Positions 4,738-10,765 of a stretch of DNA of 10,765 nucleotides are shown here, in pieces (within the stretch, counting starts at the first letter, position 1; every line of letters starts with the position of its first letter). Location of the stretch: the NCBI GenBank assembly GCA_038236905.1, contig JBBRZG010000124.1, forward strand, positions 1-10,765, written 5' to 3'. Source of the stretch: UKL13-2 sp038236905 (lineage in GTDB: Bacteria > Pseudomonadota > Gammaproteobacteria > Burkholderiales > Usitatibacteraceae). The translations under genes and the position numbers were made by a program. The notes beneath the pieces are model-generated. The model had not been told where the DNA came from, ran no database searches, and worked only from the letters and a program-made list of their open reading frames with translations.

Positions 4738-6102
4738 CTAGAAACGCTTCGCTACGCTATTTGCCGCTCCTGCCGTGGTGGCACTCACCCGCCATATGAT
4801 GTTGCCAACATCGTCAGCCACCAGAAGCGCGCCCCGTTTATCGATTGCTACGCCCACCGGACGACCATTTGCCTTACCGTCCGCACTTAAAAATCCAGTC
4901 AAAACATCGATTGGTTGACCGACCGGCTGTCCTGCGCTGAACGGTACAAAAATGACCTTATAGCCACTGTGGGGCTTACGATTCCACGAACCATGTTGGC
5001 CAATGAACATGCCGTTCGCAAATCTTGGGCCGAGTATCGCGCCTTGTGCTGAGGCGAGGCCAAGTGATGCCGTGTGCGGACCGAGCGCATAGTCTGGTTT
5101 GATCGCTTTGCTGACCAGATCGGGCCGCTGCGGGCTCACCCGTTCGTCCACATTTGCGCCGTAGTAGCTGTACGGCCAGCCGTAAAATCCGCCGTCTTTA
5201 ACCGAGGTCAGATAGTCAGGCACCAAGTCGCTGCCGAGTTCGTCGCGTTCATTCGCGACCGTCCACAACGCACCGCTTTCCGCTGCCCACGCCATGCCGT
5301 TCGGGTTGCGAAGCCCGGTTGCAAAGATGCGATGTGTGCCGGTCTTCAAATCGATTTCCCAGATCGCCGCACGACCTTCTTCAGCGGCAACGCCGCGCTC
5401 GCCGACATTGCTGTTCGAACCCACCGTCGCATACAGCTTGCTGCCGTCGGCATTGGCGATAATATTTTTTGTCCAGTGATGGTTGATGGTACCGGCGGGC
5501 AGCTCAACGATGCGCTGTGCGTTGGCGACAATTTTGGTGTCGCCGGTGGTGTAGGGATAGCGTTCAACGGCGTTGGTATTAGCGATATAAAGCGAATCGC
5601 CGACCAGCGCCATGCCGATTGGGGACGCCAGATTTTCCAGCAACACGGTGCGGGTTTCAGCTACACCGTCGCCATCGACATCGCGCAGTAGCGTGATCCG
5701 ATTCGCGCTTTCGGTGACAGCACCGGCGCGCTTCATCACCTGCTTTTGCACCCAACCGCGAATGCCTTTGGCATCATCCGGTTTGGCGGGCGCATTCGAT
5801 TCGGCGACCAGCACATCGCCATTCGGCAGCACATAAATCCAGCGCGGATGGTCGAGGTTGGTCGCGAACGCATTCACCGTCATACCGGCGATGGCGACCG
5901 GCGTCGTGCCAGCCGCCCAGCCCTGCGCGGGGGCAATATTCAAGGTCGGCAGCAAGGTCTTATTGGGTGGCGGCAACACCGGATTGGTGCCGGTCCCCGC
6001 CGATACCGGTAAACGCGCAATTTCTCCGCAGCCTGATAAGGAGATGACGAATAGCGCGCTAACCAGCGTGCTTAGTTTGATCGGGGTAAGGGCGGTTTTC
6101 AT
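4738..6102 (-). CDS. PQQ-dependent sorbosone/aldose sugar dehydrogenase-type lipoprotein
   Basis: The 454-residue protein starts with a lipoprotein signal: hydrophobic stretch about 11-22, lipobox LSGC with Cys25, then a Pro-rich linker. This predicts a periplasm-facing membrane-anchored protein. The rest is a six-bladed beta-propeller of the glucose/sorbosone dehydrogenase family: 'LRDVDGDGVAE' (139-149, a likely calcium loop), 'NHHWTKNI' (207-214), 'ATVGSNSNVGE' (225-235), 'GLRNPNGM' (263-270), 'GGFYGWPYSYYG' (304-315), 'QHGSWNRKPHSGYKVIFVPF' (369-388) and 'GRPVGVAIDKRGALLVADDVGNIIWRV' near the end. Family members oxidise aldoses or sorbosone with PQQ in the periplasm, but many have no proven substrate and none is inferable here. 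No PQQ synthesis gene is in the window. The Shine-Dalgarno is poor, but the start gives a proper signal peptide. A GTCCTAC element lies about 240 bases upstream. Confidence 0.9.
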   Translation of the reverse strand: MKTALTPIKLSTLVSALFVISLSGCGEIARLPVSAGTGTNPVLPPPNKTLLPTLNIAPAQGWAAGTTPVAIAGMTVNAFATNLDHPRWIYVLPNGDVLVAESNAPAKPDDAKGIRGWVQKQVMKRAGAVTESANRITLLRDVDGDGVAETRTVLLENLASPIGMALVGDSLYIANTNAVERYPYTTGDTKIVANAQRIVELPAGTINHHWTKNIIANADGSKLYATVGSNSNVGERGVAAEEGRAAIWEIDLKTGTHRIFATGLRNPNGMAWAAESGALWTVANERDELGSDLVPDYLTSVKDGGFYGWPYSYYGANVDERVSPQRPDLVSKAIKPDYALGPHTASLGLASAQGAILGPRFANGMFIGQHGSWNRKPHSGYKVIFVPFSAGQPVGQPIDVLTGFLSADGKANGRPVGVAIDKRGALLVADDVGNIIWRVSATTAGAANSVAKRF

Positions 6103-6191
6103 AAGTATTTGGTTTGGTTATTTTGTCGATACGCAAGGTGAGAAACGTCCGGTCAACAACCAAGGCGGTCGGCAAGGATCGACCAGTGCGG

Positions 6192-6256
6192 GTGCAATTG
6201 AGGGCATGCAATTGAATCCATGCAACTGAATCCATGCAAAAGAGGCCATGCAAAGT
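6192..6256. repeat. 14-bp tandem repeat (four full units plus a partial)
   Basis: Units begin at 6192, 6206, 6220, 6234 and 6248 (partial). The typical unit is ATGCAATTGAATCC; units two and three differ at one base. It lies 90-155 bases upstream of the dehydrogenase start, in its probable leader or promoter region. A short ATG-containing frame crosses it but has no ribosome binding site. Confidence 0.8.
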
Positions 6257-6343
6257 GCGTCTAATGATTTGTTGTTGAGGGTTGATGACGCGAGAATAGA
6301 TTTTGCCTGCTCAATTTTATAGCCGCGTTTGTCTACGAATAGG

Positions 6344-6361
6344 GTAGGACAGTGCCGACAG
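6344..6361 (-). promoter_or_regulatory. GTCCTAC element A, toward the dehydrogenase gene
   Basis: On the minus strand this reads CTGTCGGCACTGTCCTAC, about 240 bases before the dehydrogenase start. It matches element B (9394-9411) at 13 of 18 positions with no gap. The binding factor is unknown. Confidence 0.45.
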
Positions 6362-6457
6362 ATAAAGGCCTTGCGAGCCATGTTCTTTATTTCCTTCGTT
6401 TGCGATCAGCGGTGAACAATCGGTTAACCCCGTTTGTGACGACCCTGTTAAACATTT

Positions 6458-6476
6458 CGTCAGCGCATCGTCCTAC
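6458..6476 (+). promoter_or_regulatory. GTCCTAC element C, toward the PRC-barrel gene
   Basis: CGTCAGCG followed by CATC and GTCCTAC, 149 bases before the PRC-barrel ATG. It has the same two blocks as element B but with two extra spacer bases. Confidence 0.45.
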
Positions 6477-6625
6477 GCTTAATGACCCCATTTGCGGACG
6501 CTGATATGCCAAGGGCGTGTTTAGAATTTTGTTATCCGCGATGGGCGCGTCTGACCGCCACTGGCGCTTCAGCACAGCACTCGTTATGGATTTACTAACT
6601 ATCACCACTTTGAGAGGAAAAATTC

Positions 6626-7051
6626 ATGAGCTATCTTGAGAACGATCAATACGGTATGTATGCGACGGAAAAGCCCGGTCACGAAGGCGGTCCCGGGCCA
6701 AGACTGATGGGCGCAGAGACCCTGATGGGTAATGATGTTTACAACACGAAGAACGAGGACTTGGGCGATGTTAAAGAAATCATGCTCGATGTCCATAACG
6801 GAAAAGTGAGCTACGCGGTGTTGTCTTACGGCGGCGTTCTGGGCTTTGGCGAAAAACTATTCGCGGTGCCTTGGGATGCACTCAAGCTTGACACCGTGAA
6901 CAAGCGTTTTGTGCTGGACATCGACAAAGAACGTTTGGCTGACGCCCCGGGGTTCGACAAGGATGCCTGGCCCGATATGGCGGATCAAGCCTGGCAGGGG
7001 CAGGTGCACAGTTATTACGGCACCACGCTGCGTAACGAACCGCGTTTGTAG
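6626..7051 (+). CDS. PRC-barrel domain protein
   Basis: The 141-residue product is cytoplasmic by sequence (no signal or membrane segment). AGAGGA about nine bases before the ATG supports the start. A single PRC-barrel occupies about residues 27-100: 'LMGNDVYNTKNEDLGDVKEIMLDVHNGKVSYAVLSYGGVLGFGEKLFAVPWDALKLD' is the classic beta-barrel signature, with the Gly-Phe-Gly-x-Lys turn and 'VPW' block. The C-terminal 40 residues are acidic and aromatic ('DKDAWPDMADQAWQGQVHSYYG'). Stand-alone PRC-barrel proteins in Proteobacteria are often stress-linked, but the molecular role is not defined; the domain also occurs in RimM and photosynthetic reaction centre H subunits. Divergent from the dehydrogenase, with element C upstream. 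Confidence 0.9.
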   Translation: MSYLENDQYGMYATEKPGHEGGPGPRLMGAETLMGNDVYNTKNEDLGDVKEIMLDVHNGKVSYAVLSYGGVLGFGEKLFAVPWDALKLDTVNKRFVLDIDKERLADAPGFDKDAWPDMADQAWQGQVHSYYGTTLRNEPRL

Positions 7052-7091
7052 TCAAAAGCAGGAAATATTTCGATGCAGATAGTAGCGTGAG

Positions 7092-7129
7092 CGTTCTTTC
7101 AAAAATTTAGACGTTCTCTTCAAAAAGAG
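7092..7129 (+). repeat. Direct repeat and small hairpin between PRC-barrel and EF-hand genes
   Basis: CGTTCTTTCAAAAA (7092-7105) recurs as CGTTCTCTTCAAAAA (7112-7126), 20 bases apart. The second copy contains CTCTT-CAAA-AAGAG (7116-7129). AT-rich sequence follows up to the ribosome binding site of the next gene. It could be part of a weak terminator or a promoter; I cannot decide. Confidence 0.3.
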
Positions 7130-7168
7130 CGCCCACGTTTTCATAATTTTAGTTTTAGGAGATCCAAG

Positions 7169-7522
7169 ATGAGCAAAATGATTCGTAACTCCAAAGCGAT
7201 TGCGCTTGGCGCAATCTGTGCAGCGGCCGTTTCTGCAACCACGGCATTTGCCCAAACCCCGACGATGCCCGCTGATGTTGCCGGCATGAGCGATGCGCAA
7301 TATGCGCGCATGTATACCGAGATGGATACGAACAAAGACGGCATGATTTCACGCGCCGAGTACTTGGCGTACCACGGCATGAATTATGACCGTATGGACG
7401 GGCCGAAGAAGGGCATGATCTCCCGCCAAGAAATGCGTGATCGCATGTTCTTGCGTGAGCTGAAGAAAAGCGACGGCATGAGAGATAACAGCTTGCCACC
7501 AACCATTCCGCCAAAGCAATAG
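7169..7522 (+). CDS. Secreted EF-hand calcium-binding protein
   Basis: The 117-residue precursor has an N-terminal signal peptide: basic 'MSKMIRNSK', hydrophobic 'AIALGAICAAAVSATT', likely cleavage after Ala28 in 'AFA-QT', so the mature protein is periplasmic or secreted. The strong Shine-Dalgarno TAGGAG precedes the ATG by seven bases. One canonical EF-hand loop is present, Asp53-x-Asn55-x-Asp57-Gly58-x-Ile60-Ser61-x-x-Glu64. A second candidate loop at 77-88 (Asp77...Gly82-x-Ile84-Ser85-x-x-Glu88) has Pro and Lys at the third and fifth positions and probably does not bind calcium. The family is related to small periplasmic calmodulin-like EF-hand proteins of unknown role. A terminator follows immediately, so this is the last gene of its transcript. 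Confidence 0.85.
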   Translation: MSKMIRNSKAIALGAICAAAVSATTAFAQTPTMPADVAGMSDAQYARMYTEMDTNKDGMISRAEYLAYHGMNYDRMDGPKKGMISRQEMRDRMFLRELKKSDGMRDNSLPPTIPPKQ

Positions 7523-7540
7523 TTCTTAACGTGTGAAAAC

Positions 7541-7579
7541 CGCATCATTGCGATTAGGTCGTGATGATGCGTTTTTTTT
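7541..7579 (+). terminator. Rho-independent terminator of the EF-hand gene
   Basis: CGCATCAT (7541-7548) pairs with ATGATGCG (7564-7571), eight pairs around a 15-base loop, directly followed by eight T. It lies 19 bases after the EF-hand stop codon. Confidence 0.88.
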
Positions 7580-8084
7580 GCGTGGTCGAATCAACAAAAA
7601 TATTACCCAGCGACGGCCCCGTGCCGAGCGTTGTGTCGCCAACTCAATTTGCAAAGAAATGCAAAGCCCTTATTTGGCGGGCTTCTGCGGGCACAAATGT
7701 GCCACGAGGTCCGTAGATGCTGGTGTTTCAAAAAGTAGACGGCCATCTATTGCAGTGCGAGTGAAGTGCTAGCGTGGTGCGATGTAGCTGATGCCAGTTG
7801 GTCATATCGTCTCGCCGAACCGCGCTTTCCAGAGGCGACTGCGCTTGAGGGATTATGTCTGGTCAAAGGACGGGATAGCCCGTAATGGGGCCGTTCACGG
7901 TGAATCTATGCAGCGCCGTATGCGGACAATCTCACATCCCACATCCCACCTGCCTCCCCCCACCTAAATGCGGGAAGGCGGTCCAGCAAGCCGCCACCGC
8001 GAGAGAATCAAGATACGTTGAAAACACCGCGAAGAATTGCGCTGCAGGAACCGCTTGATGGGCGGCCGAACCAGAGCGGTCTCG
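7580..8084. other. Gene-free stretch with scattered short inverted repeats
   Basis: I find no convincing protein or RNA gene here. Short inverted repeats include AAGCCC-N9-GGGCTT (about 7660-7683), GGCACA-AA-TGTGCC (7690-7703), ACGGG-ATAG-CCCGT (7870-7883) and GGCGG-N9-CCGCC (7977-7995). The last could terminate the minus-strand membrane protein gene. CACATCC occurs twice in tandem near 7933-7946. It could be a decayed gene or insertion remnant, but no recognisable coding remnant was seen. Confidence 0.4.
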
Positions 8085-8252
8085 TCAGATTTTTATAGCC
8101 GGGCCGCCTTCGTTTTCCCACTCCTGCACTGCGGTCTTTTTATCGAGTTTGCGCTGTACTTGAAGGCGTCGGTCTGCGCGTTTCGCCAGCACTTGTAAGC
8201 CCTTTGCAATCAAGCCGGTGGTCAGTGCCACGATCAGAAATTTCTTTAACAT
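8085..8252 (-). CDS. Small single-pass membrane protein with C-terminal WENEGG motif
   Basis: I chose the ATG at 8252 because AAAGGA lies six bases upstream; a longer frame from 8300 has no such site. The 55-residue product has one hydrophobic segment at the N-terminus ('MLKKFLIVALTTGLIAKGLQVLA'), then a strongly basic helix ('KRADRRLQVQRKLDKKTAVQ') and ends 'EWENEGGPAIKI'. I recall similar short proteins ending in a WENEGG-type motif in Burkholderiales, all without known function; this is recollection only. By the positive-inside rule the basic part should be cytoplasmic. It lies just downstream of the hydrolase in the same direction but 153 bases away, so it may have its own promoter. Confidence 0.65.
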   Translation of the reverse strand: MLKKFLIVALTTGLIAKGLQVLAKRADRRLQVQRKLDKKTAVQEWENEGGPAIKI

Positions 8253-8405
8253 ATTGAATCCTTTAAAAACTATTGAAGAGGCTGCGGCGATCGACGACAA
8301 ACGCAGCAGCGGTAAATAAAGCAGGTCGTTACATATTCAGCCCGCCGGATAAAACGGCAATGCAATGCAATACCCTTTGAGCTCGAAGCGGGATCGCGCG
8401 GCTAT

Positions 8406-9224
8406 TTACTTTAAAAATGCCAGCACATCAGCGATGAACCTTTTTTTATGGGTAGCGAACAAACCATGCGGCGCGCCGTCGTATTCGATCAGTGTTGCAT
8501 GCGGAATCCCTTGCACGGTTTTACGCGCTGAGACATCAATCGGTACGGTGTTGTCGTCGGTGCCATGAATGATCAAGGTAGGCACTTTGAACGACGCCAG
8601 ATCGCCACGAAAATCGGTGGTGGCAAATGCATTTGCGCAGGCCAGCGTGGGCTTCAACCCGGCCTGCATCGCAGTGGAGCGCGCCCACTCCAGCGTTTCA
8701 CTGCTAACCGGATGTGAAACTAAGCCGACACCAAAAAAATCCCTGAAAAACGATGTCCAGAATTTGGCTCTATCTTCTTTCAAGCCGTCCGACATTTCAG
8801 AAAAAACCGATTCGTCTACGCCATCGGGATTGTCGGCTGTCTTAAGCATGTAAGGCAGTATTGATGAAATCAAGATCGTCTGTTTTACATTGCGCGCGTC
8901 GTGACGCGACATATAACGCGCCACCTCGCCGCCGCCCATCGAAAAGCCTAACAAGGTTGCGTCGGCGGCCTGAGTGTGTTCCATAACGGCGGCCATATCG
9001 TCTGCCAGCACATCGTAGTTGTATCCATTCCAAGGCTGGTCAGAGCGGCCAAACCCGCGGCGGTCATAGCTAATTGCGCGCATCCCGGCTTCGGCAATGG
9101 CGACGGAAAGGTCATCGAAACTGTCCGCTGATAGCGGCCAACCGTGCGCCATGACGACCGCGCGGCCTTTGCCCCATTCCTTGAAGTAAAGTTTGGTTCC
9201 ATCTTCGGTGGTGACATAACTCAT
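8406..9224 (-). CDS. Alpha/beta hydrolase, cofactor-free (non-heme) haloperoxidase type
   Basis: The 272-residue protein has the length and motifs of bacterial cofactor-free chloro/bromoperoxidases and related esterases. Visible: 'MAHGWPLSADSF' (oxyanion region, Trp29), 'YDRRGFGRSD' (53-62), nucleophile elbow Gly-Phe-Ser95-Met-Gly-Gly, acid Asp224 in 'HGTDDNTVPID', and His253 in 'YDGAPHGL', so the Ser-Asp-His triad is complete. Family enzymes hydrolyse esters and, with an organic acid and peroxide, form peracids that oxidise halide; the natural substrate is usually unknown. There is no signal peptide, so it should be cytoplasmic. The ribosome binding site is weak. It is divergent from the transglutaminase-like gene, and GTCCTAC element B lies 169 bases upstream. 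Confidence 0.92.
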   Translation of the reverse strand: MSYVTTEDGTKLYFKEWGKGRAVVMAHGWPLSADSFDDLSVAIAEAGMRAISYDRRGFGRSDQPWNGYNYDVLADDMAAVMEHTQAADATLLGFSMGGGEVARYMSRHDARNVKQTILISSILPYMLKTADNPDGVDESVFSEMSDGLKEDRAKFWTSFFRDFFGVGLVSHPVSSETLEWARSTAMQAGLKPTLACANAFATTDFRGDLASFKVPTLIIHGTDDNTVPIDVSARKTVQGIPHATLIEYDGAPHGLFATHKKRFIADVLAFLK

Positions 9225-9393
9225 GGTTTAATTTCGTCTCAATGCGGTTGAAGAAAAGAATGCAGCGATCAGAAAGAGGCGCTCGCCCGGCGTGGACTGT
9301 CCAATCAGTGGAGGCGCGGCCCGCAACAAGCTTGAGCCTCTAAGTTTGGATAGTGGAGGCGTCTTAAAACATCGGCTTGAGTGCCCTGATCTT

Positions 9394-9411
9394 GTAGGAC
9401 GACGCTGACGG
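9394..9411 (-). promoter_or_regulatory. GTCCTAC element B, toward the hydrolase gene
   Basis: On the minus strand this reads CCGTCAGCGTCGTCCTAC. It shares GTCAGCG and GTCCTAC with element C, and 13 of 18 bases with element A. Confidence 0.45.
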
Positions 9412-9454
9412 CGAGGTCTGCTCAATGATGATGAGGTGACTCGTGCGATGTTTT

Positions 9455-9461
9455 GTCCTAC
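9455..9461 (+). promoter_or_regulatory. GTCCTAC element D, toward the transglutaminase-like gene
   Basis: GTCCTAC, 94 bases before the ATG at 9556. The preceding block (CGTGCGATG, from 9442) resembles the CGTCAGCG of the other elements only loosely. Confidence 0.35.
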
Positions 9462-9555
9462 ATTTTTGGGCGGTGGCTTCTGCTATTTTCAACATTGCCT
9501 GCCTGCGCTGGCTTTTTGCATACATCGATTCAGCCGACCAGCGACTTGAGGATTT

Positions 9556-10452
9556 ATGAGCGTCATACTTAAAATCATTCACACCACCCGTTATCGCTTC
9601 GCCAAGCCGGTCATTTTGGGCGAGCATCGTGTCATGTTTCGTCCGCGTGATAGCCACGACTTACGGGTGCTGGCCACTGATCTTGAGATATCTCCCGAGC
9701 CACTCGACATCACACTGATTCAGGATGTATTTGTCAATTCCATCGCGATTGTGCAGCCGAGAAGCCCTGCGCAGATGCTTGAAATTGTGGCGTCGTTCAA
9801 GGTCGAACACACCGGCACCCGTGCCCTCGATTTGCCGCTAGACCCGTCAGCCGAAAATTATCCGTTCGCCTACGACCCTGATGAAGAGCTGGTGTTGTTG
9901 CCCTACGTCACGCCGTATTACGATGATCCTTCAGGCTTGCTGGCCGCTTGGGCGAGTCAGTTCGTCGCCGTGGAGGCAGGGACTGACAAGCCGGTGGGCA
10001 CACGCGATGTGCTGGTCGCGATGACGCGCCACATCCGCGACACGTTTGTATATTCCGCGCGCAAGGAAGAGGGCGTACAAACCCCGTATGAAACGCTGGA
10101 ACTCAATAGCGGCAGCTGTCGGGATTTCGCGACCCTGATGATTGAGGCGGTGCGCCATCTGGGCTACGCGGCAAAATTTGTATCCGGCTATCTTTATTCG
10201 CAAACGCGGGAGCCGGATTCGGTTGCGCTGGTAGGGGGCGGCGCGACGCACGCCTGGCTCCAGGTCTATCTGCCGGGCGCGGGCTGGCTACCATTTGACC
10301 CTACCAATAACTTGGTTGGCGGTAATGAGCTGGTCCGCGTGGGCTTCGCCCGCCATGCTGGTCAGGCCTCGCCCGTGAGTGGTTCATGGACTGGCAATGC
10401 CAGCGACTATTTGGGGATGGATGTTGAGGTGAGTGTCGAGCGCTGTCGCTGA
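9556..10452 (+). CDS. Transglutaminase-like cysteine protease homologue
   Basis: The 298-residue protein has the two parts usual for this bacterial family. An N-terminal beta domain (about 5-85) begins 'KIIHTTRYRFAKPVILGEHRVMFRPR'. A transglutaminase core (about 145-255) carries the catalytic triad: Cys188 in 'NSGSCRDFATLMIEAVRHLG', His232 in 'GGATHAWLQVYLPGAGW', and Asp248 in 'LPFDPTN'. GAGGA five bases before the ATG supports the start. There is no signal peptide, so it should be cytoplasmic. Relatives are thought to act as proteases or amidases; substrates are generally unknown. In many genomes such genes sit beside 'alpha-E' and circularly permuted ATP-grasp genes, which are absent here. 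A stand-alone gene divergent from the hydrolase, sharing the GTCCTAC element. Confidence 0.92.
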   Translation: MSVILKIIHTTRYRFAKPVILGEHRVMFRPRDSHDLRVLATDLEISPEPLDITLIQDVFVNSIAIVQPRSPAQMLEIVASFKVEHTGTRALDLPLDPSAENYPFAYDPDEELVLLPYVTPYYDDPSGLLAAWASQFVAVEAGTDKPVGTRDVLVAMTRHIRDTFVYSARKEEGVQTPYETLELNSGSCRDFATLMIEAVRHLGYAAKFVSGYLYSQTREPDSVALVGGGATHAWLQVYLPGAGWLPFDPTNNLVGGNELVRVGFARHAGQASPVSGSWTGNASDYLGMDVEVSVERCR

Positions 10453-10543
10453 GGATTAACCGCAGCCATTTAAACACCGACTGAGCAGACATGCTTCTAT
10501 GCGAAAAGATGAAACATCCGACGCACGATCCCGCGGAATATGG

Positions 10544-10561
10544 ACCGACTACGCCGTCGGT
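10544..10561. terminator. Weak hairpin between convergent genes
   Basis: ACCGAC (10544-10549) pairs with GTCGGT (10556-10561) around TACGCC. It lies between the convergent stops of the transglutaminase-like gene and the receiver-domain gene. There is no T run on either side, so its role as a terminator is uncertain. Confidence 0.25.
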
Positions 10562-10593
10562 ATTTCGTCTGCCACCGAAGTCGATAAATGCCG

Positions 10594-10765
10594 TCAGTAG
10601 GCGAGGTTAGGCCCCAGTGCAGCGGGGCTGAAAGAAGACACGCTAGGTGGGGTCGCTGCAATGGTCATCGCGACGGCAATTTCATCCAGCAGCGACTCCA
10701 GTCCCGCAAGTTCAAATGGTTTTAAGAGGGAGCGCACATTAGGCCCAAGCTTGGTGAGATTTGAC
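10594..10765 (-). CDS. Receiver-domain protein, C-terminal fragment (start outside window)
   Basis: On the minus strand an open frame enters from the right edge and ends at TGA (10594-10596), giving 56 visible residues. It reads '...LTKLGPNVRSLLKPFELAGLESLLDEIAVAMT' and then about 20 Ser/Pro/Ala-rich residues. 'LLKPFELAGLESLL' is the last strand and helix of a CheY-like receiver, with the conserved Lys-Pro-Phe; the phosphoacceptor lies outside the window. The receiver is at the protein's C-terminus, so it is either a stand-alone response regulator or the end of a hybrid sensor kinase. No start codon is in view. It converges on the transglutaminase-like gene. Confidence 0.7.
   Translation of the reverse strand, partial: SNLTKLGPNVRSLLKPFELAGLESLLDEIAVAMTIAATPPSVSSFSPAALGPNLAY

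Noticed and set aside
5074..5691. Plus-strand 205-residue frame opposite the dehydrogenase
   Set aside because: Fully inside a strong beta-propeller gene on the other strand, with no family features; a shadow frame.
6118..6381. 87-residue minus-strand frame across the 14-bp repeat
   Set aside because: Coding content follows the tandem repeat, there is no ribosome binding site, and it overlaps the presumed promoter of the dehydrogenase.
7660..7740. tRNA-like or attachment-site-like segment with GGCACA/TGTGCC
   Set aside because: No T-loop, anticodon arm or CCA end, no integrase gene, and no second copy in the window.
7533..7772. 79-residue plus-strand frame after the EF-hand gene
   Set aside because: It begins inside the EF-hand terminator hairpin, has no ribosome binding site and shows no recognisable pattern.

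Overview
The window looks like chromosomal DNA of a Gram-negative betaproteobacterium, probably Oxalobacteraceae or a close Burkholderiales relative. This rests on moderate G+C, a lipoprotein signal with an LSGC lipobox, Shine-Dalgarno-led genes, and the style of the proteins (receiver-PAS response regulator, effector-less Crp-like regulators with 'YVYFP' and 'TAACNRF' blocks, a PRC-barrel stress protein, an EF-hand periplasmic protein, a small 'WENEGG' membrane protein). The taxonomic call is recollection of family style, not a search result.

Layout. 1-600: 3' part of a response regulator (receiver end, linker, PAS), followed closely by a small disordered hypothetical protein (616-954). 955-1268: no protein gene, but three consecutive stem-loops ending in a strong terminator (1095-1203), a candidate small RNA with C-rich loops. 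1269-4668: three paralogous Crp/Fnr-type regulators, two on the minus strand and one on the plus strand, with a small two-helix membrane protein between them. Each regulator has a copy of the same 16-bp palindrome (TGTACG-N4-CGTACA, one copy with one mismatch) on its upstream side, and inverted CATCGG/CCGATG arms in its leader. The third regulator carries a C-terminal tail with histidine at every fourth residue, encoded by a 12-bp tandem repeat. 4738-6102: a lipoprotein of the PQQ-dependent sorbosone/glucose dehydrogenase type (minus strand). 6103-6625: a divergent intergenic region with a 14-bp tandem repeat and two GTCCTAC elements. 6626-7522: a PRC-barrel protein and a secreted EF-hand protein with a clear terminator. 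7580-8084: no gene seen. 8085-9224: a 55-residue membrane protein and a cofactor-free haloperoxidase-type alpha/beta hydrolase, both minus strand. 9225-9555: a second divergent region, again with two GTCCTAC elements. 9556-10452: a transglutaminase-like cysteine protease homologue. 10594-10765: the C-terminal end of another receiver-domain protein on the minus strand, cut by the window edge.

How it may fit together (inference). Most of the genes are accessory, stress or signalling functions. The Crp-like cluster appears wired to itself: three near-identical recognition helices and three copies of one operator suggest auto- and cross-regulation, with the small membrane protein as a likely fourth target. 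A second motif (GTCCTAC, often preceded by CGTCAGCG) points toward each gene of both divergent pairs (dehydrogenase/PRC-barrel and hydrolase/transglutaminase), suggesting a second small regulon. The palindrome regulon, the leader element, the histidine-stripe tail and the candidate sRNA are the most promising undescribed items.
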